Assembly (NCBI RefSeq): GCF_000261365.1
Contig: NZ_AJVC01000001.1
Span: 1-64,000 of the forward strand
Direction: 5' to 3'
DNA length: 64,000 nt
Origin: Herbaspirillum sp. GW103
GTDB lineage: Bacteria > Pseudomonadota > Gammaproteobacteria > Burkholderiales > Burkholderiaceae_D
Shown here: piece by piece, positions 9,330 through 18,118 of the stretch
Position numbering within the stretch: the first letter of the stretch is position 1
Layout of the letters: every line of letters begins with the position of its first letter
Notes under the pieces: model-generated
Database searches by the model: none
Told to the model about the DNA's origin: nothing
Seen by the model: only the letters and a program-made list of their open reading frames with translations
Program-made: the position numbers and the translations under genes

Positions 9330-9641
9330 ATGAACTGCCGAGACGCATGCGGCGCCTGCTGCATCGCCCCCTCCATCACCAGCCCGATTCCCGGCATGCC
9401 GCATGGCAAGCCGGCCAATGTGCCCTGTGTGCAACTGGGGGAGGACATGCGCTGCAAGATCTTCGGCCAGCCGGAGCGTCCGGCCTTCTGCGCCGGCTTG
9501 CAGCCTTCGCCGGAGATGTGTGGGCAGAACCGCAGCCAGGCCATTACCTGGCTCAGTGAACTGGAGACGCTGACCGCGCCGGGCAGCAAGGCTGGCCGGC
9601 GACCGGAAGAGGACGCCCGAGGCGGCAGGACGCCGCTCTAG
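9330..9641 (+). CDS. YkgJ-family cysteine-cluster protein
   Basis: 103 aa. Cysteines are spaced as in the CxxC(x)nC cluster family (UPF0153/YkgJ): CRDACGACC at residues 3-11, then single Cys in the VPCVQLG, MRCKIFG, FCAG and MCGQN segments. These are probable metal (Zn or Fe-S) ligands. AGGAAAG lies 4-10 nt before the ATG; an in-frame ATG at 9282 is a possible longer start. Cytoplasmic, no known catalytic function. Ends 3 bp inside the convergent small ORF. Confidence 0.85.
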   Translation: MNCRDACGACCIAPSITSPIPGMPHGKPANVPCVQLGEDMRCKIFGQPERPAFCAGLQPSPEMCGQNRSQAITWLSELETLTAPGSKAGRRPEEDARGGRTPL

Positions 9642-9805
9642 AAGGCTTCCTCGCGCCGCCGTCGCGCTTCTTCGCGAATATCCTCGATGAGCCGCCGGGT
9701 ATCCACCTTTTCCTTGAGGTGGGCGGCATGGGCTTCACGGCTGATGGGAGCGATGGTGGTCAGCTCCTTCAGATCGGCAGTACTTTCTTCGTGTCGATGA
9801 TGCAC
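9638..9805 (-). CDS. Small hypothetical protein, charged C-terminus
   Basis: 55 aa from a GTG at 9805, chosen because GGAG stands 5 nt upstream; a longer open frame begins at 9856. The protein is His/Glu-rich at the start, then a strongly charged helix ([12 protein letters not shown]) at the C-terminus. I do not recognise a family. It overlaps the end of the convergent cysteine-cluster gene by 4 bp. It could be a genuine small protein or an accidental ORF. Confidence 0.45.
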   Translation of the reverse strand: MHHRHEESTADLKELTTIAPISREAHAAHLKEKVDTRRLIEDIREEARRRREEAF

Positions 9806-10307
9806 CGCTGCTCCTGAATCGATAAAAGGGAGGGAGGAACCCTGCCTTTGTACCACGGATCGGCATCATCTGGCGAGTTTGGCATCAAATGAGCGCTGAT
9901 ACGGGGCCGATGTGTCCTGATCCGGGTCCCGGCGAAAGATCCCGCTCCTGCCCCGCAGGGGATGGGATGAATGAAAAGTCAGCTTCGTGCGAATGGCTGA
10001 CAGGAAAACGCGAGTTTTGTCACCCTGCTAAGGTAAAATCCGTTTTTGTTGCAGCGCACCGAGTGCACTTTCTGCATGCCGGTGAGGTCCAAAGGCCGCT
10101 TGATGGCAACGCAAACCGTCCTGCCCGGGTTTGGGCGGCCCCGTGACCGTGCTTGACGGTAGCCGGCCACCCAAAAACGGGAGATTGCTTCACCCGTTTG
10201 CGTATCCAGGCGCCCGGAGGGCCGAATTGGCGGGCTTTCGGGCCCGGTAGCAGCTATTTCCTTCATTTCCCTTCAACCCCACCACCACAGCCACTCACAG
10301 CACCCGT
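9806..10307. other. Intergenic region upstream of uppP
   Basis: 502 bp without a supported gene; the minus ORF 9979-10266 has an improbable composition. The part nearest uppP can form several stem-loops, including ACCGT/ACGGT and AAACGGG/CCCGTTT around 10144-10199. It may be a structured leader, but I cannot assign it to a known riboswitch class. The sequence TAAGGTAAAATCC near 10029 could be a -10 element; no good -35 is paired with it. Confidence 0.4.
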
Positions 10308-11162
10308 ATGGATACTCTCCTCGCGCTCAAGGCGCTCATCATGGGCATCGTCGAAGGCCTGACCGAATTCCTGCCCATTTCCTCCACCGGCCACCTGATC
10401 CTGACCAACAGCCTGTTGCAGTTCACGGGTCCCGAATTTTCCAAGGACAAGGCCGACGTCTTCGAGATCGTCATCCAGGCCGGCGCCATCCTGGCGGTGT
10501 GCTGGGAGTACCGTGCGCGCATCGCTGCCGTGTTGACCGGCTTGTTCACCGACCGCAAGGCGCAGCGCCTGGTGATCAACCTGATCATCGCCTTTCTGCC
10601 GGCGGCCATCCTGGGCCTGCTGTTCAGTCGCCGCATCAAGGAAATGCTGTTCAACCCGGTCTCGGTGGCGATCGCCTTCATCGTCGGCGGCCTCATCATC
10701 CTGTGGGTGGAGCGTCGCAACAAGGACCGCATGAGCATGGCCTCGGCCCGCGTCGAAACGGTAGACGACATGACCGCCCTGGACGCCCTCAAGGTCGGCA
10801 TCGCCCAGGCCTTCGCCCTGATCCCCGGTACCAGCCGCTCGGGCGCCACCATCATCGGCGGCATGATGTTCGGCCTGTCGCGCAAGGCGGCCACTGAGTT
10901 TTCGTTCTTCCTGGCCATCCCCACGCTCTTCGCCGCCACCCTCTATTCGCTCTACAAGGAACGCGCCCTGCTGTCGGCCGCCGACGTGCCGCTGTTCACC
11001 GTGGGTACCGTGGCCGCCTTCGTCTCGGCCTTCCTGTGCGTGCGCTGGTTGCTGCGCTACATCAGCTCGCACGATTTCACCATCTTCGCCTGGTATCGCA
11101 TCGTCTTCGGCATCATCGTTCTGGTGACTGCCTATACCGGCGTGGTCGCCTGGGTGGAGTGA
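10308..11162 (+). CDS. uppP: Undecaprenyl-diphosphatase UppP (BacA)
   Basis: 284-aa integral membrane enzyme that dephosphorylates undecaprenyl diphosphate, recycling the lipid carrier of peptidoglycan synthesis and giving bacitracin tolerance. Box 1 ([15 protein letters not shown], with E16, E20 and H29) and box 2 (PGTSRSGAT) are intact, and eight or so hydrophobic helices are visible. It is followed 162 bp later by a second, divergent copy of the same family. The two copies share orientation and could be cotranscribed. Confidence 0.95.
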   Translation: MDTLLALKALIMGIVEGLTEFLPISSTGHLILTNSLLQFTGPEFSKDKADVFEIVIQAGAILAVCWEYRARIAAVLTGLFTDRKAQRLVINLIIAFLPAAILGLLFSRRIKEMLFNPVSVAIAFIVGGLIILWVERRNKDRMSMASARVETVDDMTALDALKVGIAQAFALIPGTSRSGATIIGGMMFGLSRKAATEFSFFLAIPTLFAATLYSLYKERALLSAADVPLFTVGTVAAFVSAFLCVRWLLRYISSHDFTIFAWYRIVFGIIVLVTAYTGVVAWVE

Positions 11163-11324
11163 TCCACCGGCGCCTGACATCGCACAGCGCATGCCTGTGC
11201 GGGCGTCAGGCGCCTGTCAGCCAGCGCCCCGGCGGGCGCGGTACACTGCAGCACCCGTGGTCGGCCTTGCTGCCGGCACCGGTTCACAACATTCTTTTCG
11301 CCAACTCCCTTCAGAGCACACCCC

Positions 11325-12197
11325 ATGGCCAACGTCTGCAGCGCCGGGCTTGATATCGGCTTTGCCTCCCTCAGTTACGCGCAGATCGGTTTTCTCGGCA
11401 TCGTCCAGGGCATCACCGAACTGCTCCCCATTTCCTCGACCGCCCACATGCGCGTGGTACCGGCCTTCCTGGGCTGGCATGATCCGGGCTCGGCCTTTTC
11501 CGCCGCCATGCAGCTGGCGGCGCTGGCCGCCGTGATCAGCTACTTCCGGCGCGATGTGACGGCGGTGACCGGTGGCAGCCTGGCTGCCTGGCGTCGCCGC
11601 GATTTCACCGATCCCATGTTCAGGCTGGCCGTGGCCATTCTCCTGGCCACCATTCCCATCGGCATTGCCGGACTGGCCTTGTCGCACGTGCTCAACGCCT
11701 GCGGCTCGCCGCTGCGCAGCCTCTCCGTGATCGGCTGGTCCTGCATCGTCATGGCGGTGCTGCTGGCGATCTCGGAACTGGTCTGCCGCCATCGCCGCAG
11801 TGTCGACCAGATGCGCCTGCGCGATGCCATGATCGTCGGGCTGGCACAGGTCGGTGCGCTCATCCCGGGGGTCTCGCGTTCCGGCTCCACGCTCACCGCC
11901 GCGCTGTTCCTGAATTTCCGTCGCGAGGAAGCCGCGCGCTTTTCCTTCCTGCTGGGTTTGCCTGCCATCGCGCTGGCTGGCTTGAAGGAGCTGGCCGTGC
12001 TGCTGCATGCGCATATCCCGCTGCAAGCCTGGGGCGTGCTGCTGTTCGGCCTGGTCGTGGCAAGTGTCTCGGCTTTTGTCGCCATCTGGGGCTTGATGAA
12101 ATTCCTGGAGCGTTTCTCGACATGGCCCTTCATCGTCTATCGAGCTGCGCTGGGTGTTTTCCTGCTGTTGGCGGTGTCGCGGGGCTGGCTGCAATAA
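11325..12197 (+). CDS. UppP/BacA-family paralogue
   Basis: 290 aa, same family as the preceding gene but clearly divergent, so not a recent duplication. Box 1 reads [15 protein letters not shown]: the first glutamate (E16 of the neighbour) is Gln (Q28), while E32 and H41 are kept. Box 2 PGVSRSGST is intact. Glutamine at the first position is tolerated in parts of this family, so the protein is probably an active pyrophosphatase; a changed lipid-pyrophosphate substrate is possible. An AAAATAG stretch and the recQ start follow within 40 bp. Confidence 0.9.
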   Translation: MANVCSAGLDIGFASLSYAQIGFLGIVQGITELLPISSTAHMRVVPAFLGWHDPGSAFSAAMQLAALAAVISYFRRDVTAVTGGSLAAWRRRDFTDPMFRLAVAILLATIPIGIAGLALSHVLNACGSPLRSLSVIGWSCIVMAVLLAISELVCRHRRSVDQMRLRDAMIVGLAQVGALIPGVSRSGSTLTAALFLNFRREEAARFSFLLGLPAIALAGLKELAVLLHAHIPLQAWGVLLFGLVVASVSAFVAIWGLMKFLERFSTWPFIVYRAALGVFLLLAVSRGWLQ

Positions 12198-12234
12198 AAT
12201 AGCGCCTTTGCTACGCAGCAGCTTCAGGTTTTCC

Positions 12235-14088
12235 ATGGTCGATTTCGATTCCCTGCCTCCCGGCGCCACCCAGCAGGAACGTGCACTGCACGTGCTGGAA
12301 ACGGTGTTCGGCTACTCGTCCTTTCGCGGTCATCAGGGCGAGATCGTCCAGCACGTCGCCGGTGGCGGGGATGCCTTGGTGCTCATGCCCACCGGCGGCG
12401 GCAAATCGCTCTGCTACCAGGTCCCGGCGTTGCTGCGCGCGGGCACGGGCGTGGTGGTCTCGCCGCTGATCGCGCTGATGCAGGACCAGGTCGATGCCTT
12501 GGCCGAAGTCGGGGTGCGCGCCGCTTTCCTCAATTCCACCCAGAGTTTCGACGAAGCCCTGCAAATCGAGCGGCGCCTGCGTCAGGGGGATCTGGATCTG
12601 CTCTACGTCGCCCCCGAACGCCTGATGACGCCGCGCTGTCTGGAGTTGCTGGAGTCGGCCCGCATCTCGCTGTTCGCCATCGATGAAGCGCACTGCGTCT
12701 CGCAATGGGGCCATGATTTCCGTCCGGAATACATCAAACTCTCCATCCTGCACGAGCGTTTCCCGCAGGTGCCGCGCATCGCGCTGACGGCCACCGCCGA
12801 CCAGCAGACCCGCGAAGAAATCATCCACCGCCTGCAACTGGAAGATGCGCGCCAGTTCGTTTCCTCCTTCGACCGTCCCAACATCCGTTACCAGATCGTC
12901 GAGAAGGCCAACGGCCGCAAGCAGTTGCTGGACTTCATCAAGAGCGAACATCCGGACGATGCCGGCATCGTCTACTGTCTCTCGCGCAAGAAGGTCGAGG
13001 AGACTGCCGAGTTCCTGCGTGGCGAGGGCCTCAATGCGCTGGCCTATCACGCCGGCATGGACTATGCGCTGCGCACCAGGAACCAGGCGCGCTTTCTGCG
13101 CGAAGACAAGATCGTGATGGTGGCCACCATCGCCTTCGGCATGGGCATTGACAAGCCCGACGTGCGCTTCGTCTGCCACCTCGACCTGCCCAAGAGCGTG
13201 GAAGGCTATTACCAGGAAACCGGTCGCGCCGGCCGCGACGGCCTGCCTGCCGACGCCTGGATGGCCTATGGCCTGCAGGATGTGGTGCAGCAGCGCCGCA
13301 TGATTGATGAATCCGAAGCCGACGAAACCTTCAAGCGCGTGCTCGGCACCAAGCTCGACGCCATGCTGTCTCTGTGCGAGACCTTGCACTGCCGGCGCGT
13401 GCATCTGCTGGATTATTTCGGCGAGCCATCCAGCCCCTGCGGCAATTGCGATACCTGCCTCACACCACCGGTTTCCTTCGATGCCACGGTCGAGGTGCAG
13501 AAGCTGCTCTCTACCGTTTACCGCGTCGAGCAACGCTTTGCACCCGGCCATGTGATCGAGGTGCTGCGCGGCATCGATGGCGAACGCGTCAAGCAGTGGC
13601 GTCACGACCAGCTTTCCGTCTTTGGTGTCGGCAGTGATCGCGGCGAGGCTGAATGGCGTGCCATCCTGCGCCAGGTGATCGCCCTGGGTCTGCTGACCGT
13701 GGACGCCGAGAACTACAGCGCCCTGAAGCTCACCGAAGCCGCCCGCCCGGTACTGCGCGGCGAGCAGCAGGTGCAGTTGCGCCGCTACCGCAAGCCGGAG
13801 AAGGCCAAGCGCAGCTCGCAGCGCTCCGGCTTCGTTGAGACCAACCTCAGCAGCGAAGAACAGGCGCTCTTCGAGAAGCTGCGCTGGTGGCGCGTGGAGA
13901 CGGCGCGCGAACACAACGTGCCGGCCTACGTCATCTTCCACGACGCCACCATGCGCGAGATCGCCAAGGCGCGGCCGCAGTCGCTGGATGCGCTGCGCCA
14001 CGTCACCGGCGTGGGCGAGAAGAAACTGGAGACCTATGGCGCCCAGATCATCGCCCTGATTGCCGACATGGAGTCGGCCGGCACCTGA
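12235..14088 (+). CDS. recQ: ATP-dependent DNA helicase RecQ
   Basis: 617 aa (E. coli RecQ is 609). Superfamily-2 helicase: Walker [11 protein letters not shown], Walker B/DEAH in [17 protein letters not shown], motif VI GRAGRDG. Then come the zinc-binding cysteines (C-x-x-C-x-x-C, CGNCDTC), a winged-helix RQC domain and a C-terminal HRDC domain (residues about 540-612). It unwinds recombination and stalled-fork intermediates. Start taken at [10 protein letters not shown]; the frame is open 81 bp further up but overlaps the UppP paralogue. No terminator is evident after it. Confidence 0.97.
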   Translation: MVDFDSLPPGATQQERALHVLETVFGYSSFRGHQGEIVQHVAGGGDALVLMPTGGGKSLCYQVPALLRAGTGVVVSPLIALMQDQVDALAEVGVRAAFLNSTQSFDEALQIERRLRQGDLDLLYVAPERLMTPRCLELLESARISLFAIDEAHCVSQWGHDFRPEYIKLSILHERFPQVPRIALTATADQQTREEIIHRLQLEDARQFVSSFDRPNIRYQIVEKANGRKQLLDFIKSEHPDDAGIVYCLSRKKVEETAEFLRGEGLNALAYHAGMDYALRTRNQARFLREDKIVMVATIAFGMGIDKPDVRFVCHLDLPKSVEGYYQETGRAGRDGLPADAWMAYGLQDVVQQRRMIDESEADETFKRVLGTKLDAMLSLCETLHCRRVHLLDYFGEPSSPCGNCDTCLTPPVSFDATVEVQKLLSTVYRVEQRFAPGHVIEVLRGIDGERVKQWRHDQLSVFGVGSDRGEAEWRAILRQVIALGLLTVDAENYSALKLTEAARPVLRGEQQVQLRRYRKPEKAKRSSQRSGFVETNLSSEEQALFEKLRWWRVETAREHNVPAYVIFHDATMREIAKARPQSLDALRHVTGVGEKKLETYGAQIIALIADMESAGT

Positions 14089-14314
14089 TCGGACGCCGTT
14101 CGATCATCGTCAATTCTCTTCATTTCCTTGCCTGACTGCATTATCGCCGTGGCGTCCTGACGGGCGTTTGCGGCCTGCGTTGCAGGTGCAACACAGCTTT
14201 CCTTCATAAAGCACTTTTACCGGCCATTTCGTGAGCTTGCAGCGGCTGCCTGGCGATATCATCGACGACGGGGAATCGAGTTCAACACCAACGAAGGTGA
14301 GCCGGGGGGGCCGC

Positions 14315-15883
14315 ATGAAACTCAATGATCTGAAGATAGGCGTACGTCTGGGCATGCTGTCGGCGCTGTTGCTGGCGGCCATCGCCTTTGTCGGTGTACG
14401 CGGCGTGATGGTGCTCGGCGAAGTCTACGGGCAGGGCGCACAGGCCATGGAAACCGGCGCGCTCATCGAGCAGGCGGTGGACGCCGCCCGCAGTGCGCAG
14501 GTGCAATTCAAGATTCAGGTGCAGGAGTGGAAAAATACCTTGCTGCGCGGCAAGGACCCTGCGGCCTTCACCAAGTATCGTCAGGCTTTCATCGATGAAA
14601 GCGCCGCCACCCAGAAGCAGCTCAGTTCCCTCGAAGCGCTGATGCCGCGCATCGGCATGGATGCAGGGGCAGTCCGCAAGGCCAGGCAAGCCCACGTCGA
14701 GCTGCTTGATCGCTACCTGGAGGCCCTCAAGCTCTACGCCTCCGACGATCCGGCCGCGGTCGGGCGGGTGGATGCGCAGGTCAAGGGGGTTGACCGGCTA
14801 CCGACCAAGATGATCGACGACATCGTCACGGCGGTCCTCGAACAGAGCCGCAAGAAGCGCGACGCTGTCAATGCCGACAGTCTCTCCGACTTTCAGCAGG
14901 CGCGTGTGCTGTTGCTGCTTTCGATCAGCCTGTCGCTGCTGCTGGGCCTGGCCATCACCTGGACACTGGTGCGCAGCATCGTGCGTCCGCTTGGCGAAGC
15001 GGTGCAGATTGCGCAGACGGTAGCCGCGGGCGATCTGCGTTCACAGGTCGTCATTCGCGGCAAGGACGAGACCGCGCAGCTGTTGCGCTCGCTCAAGGAG
15101 ATGAACGACAACCTGGCCGGCATTGTCTCCGAAGTACGCGGCGGCACCGGTGCCATCACGGTGGCGGCTACCCAGATTGCCAGCGGCAACCGTGACCTCT
15201 CCGAGCGCACCGAAGAGCAGGCGGGCTCGCTCGAAGAGACCGCGGCCTCGATGGAAGAGATCACCTCTACCGTGCAGAAGAATGCCGAGAACACCCATGA
15301 GGCTCATCAACTGGCGGACCAGGCCTCGGGGGTGGCACGCAAGGGGGGCGAAATGGTGGGGGCGGTGGTCCAGACCATGCAGGCCATCGAGGAGAGTTCT
15401 CATCGCATCGTCGAGATCATCAGCGTCATTGATGGCATTGCCTTCCAGACCAACATTCTGGCGCTCAATGCGGCGGTGGAGGCCGCGCGTGCAGGGGAGC
15501 AGGGCCGCGGGTTTGCCGTGGTGGCCTCGGAAGTGCGCAGCCTGGCCCAGCGCAGTGCCACGGCGGCGCGCGAGATCAAGGCGCTGATCGATGATTCGGT
15601 CGACAAGATCAATGCCGGGTCGGCGCTGGTCAATGGCGCGGGCGGCACCATGGAAGAGATCATCAGCGCCATCCACAAGGTGGCTGCCATCATGGATGAC
15701 ATCAATGTCGCCAACCGCGAGCAGAGCGCCGGCATCGATGAAGTCAACAAGGCCGTGGTGCAGATGGACGGTGTCACGCAGCAGAATGCGGCGCTGGTGG
15801 AAGAAGCGGCGGCAGCAGCAGAAAGCCTGCAGTTCCAGGCGGAGTCGCTGTCGCGCGCGGTGGCGGTCTTCAAGCTCCAGTGA
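14315..15883 (+). CDS. Methyl-accepting chemotaxis protein, Tar/Tsr topology
   Basis: 522 aa. First membrane helix at residues 10-32, a periplasmic four-helix-type sensor of about 155 residues, second helix near 195-215 ([15 protein letters not shown]), HAMP domain, then the cytoplasmic signalling domain with its conserved hairpin tip ([20 protein letters not shown]). There is no C-terminal CheR-binding pentapeptide. Ligand unknown. The 226-bp upstream region shows no confident sigma-28 promoter, and the ATG is preceded only by a G run. One of three receptors in the window. Confidence 0.93.
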   Translation: MKLNDLKIGVRLGMLSALLLAAIAFVGVRGVMVLGEVYGQGAQAMETGALIEQAVDAARSAQVQFKIQVQEWKNTLLRGKDPAAFTKYRQAFIDESAATQKQLSSLEALMPRIGMDAGAVRKARQAHVELLDRYLEALKLYASDDPAAVGRVDAQVKGVDRLPTKMIDDIVTAVLEQSRKKRDAVNADSLSDFQQARVLLLLSISLSLLLGLAITWTLVRSIVRPLGEAVQIAQTVAAGDLRSQVVIRGKDETAQLLRSLKEMNDNLAGIVSEVRGGTGAITVAATQIASGNRDLSERTEEQAGSLEETAASMEEITSTVQKNAENTHEAHQLADQASGVARKGGEMVGAVVQTMQAIEESSHRIVEIISVIDGIAFQTNILALNAAVEAARAGEQGRGFAVVASEVRSLAQRSATAAREIKALIDDSVDKINAGSALVNGAGGTMEEIISAIHKVAAIMDDINVANREQSAGIDEVNKAVVQMDGVTQQNAALVEEAAAAAESLQFQAESLSRAVAVFKLQ

Positions 15884-15914
15884 AGCCATCGCAAACAATG
15901 GCAATGGCCATGGA

Positions 15915-15959
15915 AACAAAAACAGAAATAAAAATGGCATGCCTTGCTGGCATGCCATT
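15915..15959 (-). terminator. Intrinsic terminator after trmB
   Basis: A perfect 11-bp stem AATGGCATGCC/GGCATGCCATT (15933-15943 with 15949-15959, loop TTGCT) is followed on the minus strand by a T-rich tract (15915-15932). It ends minus-strand transcripts, that is trmB. On the plus strand the hairpin follows the chemoreceptor gene by 50 bp but lacks a T run. Confidence 0.75.
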
Positions 15960-16005
15960 GAAGCGCATTTCTGCGGGTCTTCTGCTGGTCCTCTGCTGAA
16001 CTTCG

Positions 16006-16076
16006 GGTGATCACTCCAGGTGATCGCTTTTGTTCATCCCCGGAGGGATTCCTGTCGGTGATCACTTTTGCTCATC
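16006..16076 (+). repeat. Short direct repeats GGTGATCRCT
   Basis: Two 20-bp copies, GGTGATCGCTTTTGTTCATC (16019-16038) and one with two changes (16057-16076), are 38 bp apart. A partial third copy (GGTGATCACT, 16006-16015) starts 13 bp before the first. They lie between the trmB end and its terminator. Function unknown. Confidence 0.6.
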
Positions 16077-16127
16077 ATCTGCTGCATGCACGTTTGAGAG
16101 TTTCAATCGTGCATGCGGCGCAGGTAT

Positions 16128-16847
16128 TCAGGCGCGCTTTTCGAACACCAGATCCCACACGCCATGACCCAGACGCAGGCCGCGGTTTTCGAACTTGGTG
16201 GTATCGCGGTAATGCGGACGCGGGACGTAGCCGGACGGATCGGTCGCGGTATTTTTCAGGGTCGGTTCGGCCGACAGGACTTCGAGCATCTGGATGGCAT
16301 ATTCTTCCCAGTCGGTGGCGCAGTGGAGATAGCCACCGGGGGCCAGGCGGGTGCTGATCAGTTGCACCAGGGGCGACTGGATCAGGCGGCGCTTGTTGTG
16401 GCGCGCCTTGTGCCAGGGATCGGGGAAGAACACATGCACGCCGGCCAGGGACTCGGGGGCGATCATGTTGGTGAGCACTTCGACGGCATCGTGCTGGATG
16501 ATGCGGACGTTTTCCAGCTGGCCTTCGCCGATCAGCTTGAGGTAGCTGCCCACGCCGGGGGTATGGACTTCGACGCCGATGAAGTTTTTCTCGGGCATCA
16601 GGGCCGAGATCTTGGCGCTGGTTTCGCCCATGCCGAAGCCGATTTCGAGGATGGTCGGTGCCTGGCGTGCGAAGGTGGCATCCAGGTCCAGCGGGGCCTT
16701 GTCGTAGGGGACGAGGAAGCGCGGTCCGAGTTCTTCCAGTGCGCGTCCTTGCGCGACCGACACGCGCCCGGCGCGGGTGACGAAACTGCGGATGCGGCGC
16801 TCGCTGGGATCGTAGAACAGCGGCTTGCCGGATTTGTTTTCAGACAT
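16128..16847 (-). CDS. trmB: tRNA (guanine-N7-)-methyltransferase TrmB
   Basis: 239 aa; makes m7G46 in the variable loop of tRNAs using SAM. SAM motif I is [14 protein letters not shown] and the family signature [15 protein letters not shown] is intact. Cytoplasmic. It is transcribed toward the chemoreceptor gene and lies just downstream of the tRNA-Gly gene on the same strand; a functional link to that tRNA is not implied. The ribosome-binding site is weak (GAG). Confidence 0.96.
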   Translation of the reverse strand: MSENKSGKPLFYDPSERRIRSFVTRAGRVSVAQGRALEELGPRFLVPYDKAPLDLDATFARQAPTILEIGFGMGETSAKISALMPEKNFIGVEVHTPGVGSYLKLIGEGQLENVRIIQHDAVEVLTNMIAPESLAGVHVFFPDPWHKARHNKRRLIQSPLVQLISTRLAPGGYLHCATDWEEYAIQMLEVLSAEPTLKNTATDPSGYVPRPHYRDTTKFENRGLRLGHGVWDLVFEKRA

Positions 16848-16928
16848 GGATGACTCGAAGCAATTGAGGCGCGGCCCGCACAGTCGCGCCGGTCAGGGAC
16901 GGGCGAAGAGGGCCGCAGGGAAGCGATC

Positions 16929-17002
16929 TGGAGCGGGTGAAGGGGATCGAACCCTCGTCTTAAGCTTGGGAAGCTTCTGCTCTACCATTGAGCTACACCC
17001 GC
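16929..17002 (-). tRNA. tRNA-Gly, anticodon CCC
   Basis: Minus strand. The cloverleaf is complete: 7-bp acceptor stem GCGGGTG/CACCCGC, D arm GCTC/GAGC, anticodon loop TTCCCAA giving anticodon CCC, T arm GAGGG/CCCTT with loop TTCGATC, discriminator T, and an encoded CCA (16929-16931). The anticodon stem has a non-pairing G27/A43 closing position. U73 is the usual glycine identity base. Confidence 0.95.
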
Positions 17003-17012
17003 GAGAGCGCGT

Positions 17013-17042
17013 ATTTTACGCGGGATTCTATTGCGCGGGCAA
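17013..17042 (-). promoter_or_regulatory. Promoter of tRNA-Gly
   Basis: On the minus strand TTGCCC (17037-17042) and TAAAAT (17013-17018) are separated by 18 bp and end 10 bp before the tRNA 5' end. A GC-rich discriminator follows, as in growth-rate-controlled tRNA promoters. Confidence 0.65.
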
Positions 17043-17096
17043 ACCTTGGTGCGGTCAGATTGGCTTGTTGATCCTGAGCCAATTCCGTTGCGCAAT

Positions 17097-17264
17097 TTAT
17101 TTATCCTGCTCCTTGGTCTCACGCGCCTTCCTGGCTTTGGCATATTGCTCGGACATTTTGCGCCATTGATTCAATTGCCGGAAATAAGTCCTCTTGATAC
17201 CCACCTCGGAGAGCGGACGGATACCACGGACCGGACCGACGGGAGGGACGCGACGTTCGCTCAT
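17097..17264 (-). CDS. Small basic hypothetical protein
   Basis: 55 aa from ATG 17264, with GGAG 9 nt upstream. A GTG at 17342 would give 81 aa overlapping the stop of the AlaX gene by 4 bp (GTGA). The core VPPVGPVRGIRPLSEVGIKR followed by a Lys/Arg-rich helix reads like a conserved small cytoplasmic protein, possibly nucleic-acid binding, but I do not recognise a named family. Its tight coupling to the editing-protein gene argues that it is real. Confidence 0.55.
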   Translation of the reverse strand: MSERRVPPVGPVRGIRPLSEVGIKRTYFRQLNQWRKMSEQYAKARKARETKEQDK

Positions 17265-17338
17265 GATGTGTGGCTCCTGCCAGGGTTTGTTGGCCCTGAT
17301 GATGATCTTGTTTTCGAAACGGTCTGGTATTTCCTTCT

Positions 17339-17992
17339 TCACGCCTGCCCAAGCTCATCCAACAGAATCTCGATGCGCTCCTTGCCGCGCCCGGTGTTCT
17401 TGCGCTTGAGCCGTATCGTTCCCACTTCGGCAGTGGTGCGTGGGTGCGTACCGCCGCAGGCCATGCGCGCAAATCCTTCCACTTCCCAGTAACGCCGCCC
17501 GGCCGCTTCGTCGCTGAAGGCCGTGACGATGGGCCGGTCCGCCGCCACCAGTTGCCGCGCCGCCGCCTCGATGGCCGGGAACAGCGGGGCCAGGCTGGTT
17601 TCGCTGGCGAAGTCCACGCGCGCCTTGTCCACGGCAATATGCGCGCCGATGCGTTCGATGCCGGGACGCATCTGGTAGACCAGCTGCAACACCATCTCGG
17701 CCGCGAAGTGCAGGCGCATCAGGCGATAGCGCCGCGCCCAGTCGATCTGCAGGCGAACCGCATCGCCGACCTGAAGTCCATGGCCCGATGGCAGCGTGTA
17801 GACGATGTCTTGCTCGCGCTTCTCCGCCTGCAGCACGGGATGGCCGCCCAGCGTACCGACGTCACTCTCCTGCCCACCGGAAAAAGCGAAAAAGATCGTC
17901 TGCGCCACCTGGACCCGGTCCCCATCAACGGCGCTGATCATCGTATCGAGTTCGGTCTGGTAGGGAGCGGACCAGAAAATTTTGCAAGTCAT
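17339..17992 (-). CDS. AlaX-type alanyl-tRNA editing protein
   Basis: 217 aa from the ATG at 17992. It is related to the editing domain of alanyl/threonyl-tRNA synthetases, which hydrolyses Ser- or Gly-mischarged tRNA-Ala. The second metal motif C179-GGT-H183 and an upstream SGGQ-DVG segment are present. The first motif, normally HxxxH, reads H95-FAA-E99, so one zinc ligand is replaced by glutamate. The protein may still bind metal or may have another substrate. It is coupled to a small ORF downstream. Confidence 0.85.
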   Translation of the reverse strand: MTCKIFWSAPYQTELDTMISAVDGDRVQVAQTIFFAFSGGQESDVGTLGGHPVLQAEKREQDIVYTLPSGHGLQVGDAVRLQIDWARRYRLMRLHFAAEMVLQLVYQMRPGIERIGAHIAVDKARVDFASETSLAPLFPAIEAAARQLVAADRPIVTAFSDEAAGRRYWEVEGFARMACGGTHPRTTAEVGTIRLKRKNTGRGKERIEILLDELGQA

Positions 17993-18118
17993 GATCGGGA
18001 GCACATGGCAACAGTTGATCGGTACGGCACATCGGCGCAAGTGTGTCACGCGCGAGACGCCAAACACAGGTGCACAAATTCTACGCTGAAAGCGGACTCA
18101 CGCTTCGCATCACGGGAT

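Noticed and set aside
9979..10266. 95-aa minus ORF upstream of uppP
   Set aside because: No ribosome-binding site and implausible composition; the region looks like a leader.
12211..14001. 596-aa minus ORF
   Set aside because: Antisense frame of recQ; no ribosome-binding site or domain.
14210..14235. Sigma-28 promoter for the first chemoreceptor (TAAAGCAC ... GCCATTTC)
   Set aside because: The spacer is 8 bp instead of about 11 and the -10 match is poor.
14089..14314. c-di-GMP (GEMM) riboswitch before the first chemoreceptor
   Set aside because: Looked for the conserved core and tetraloop receptor; not present.
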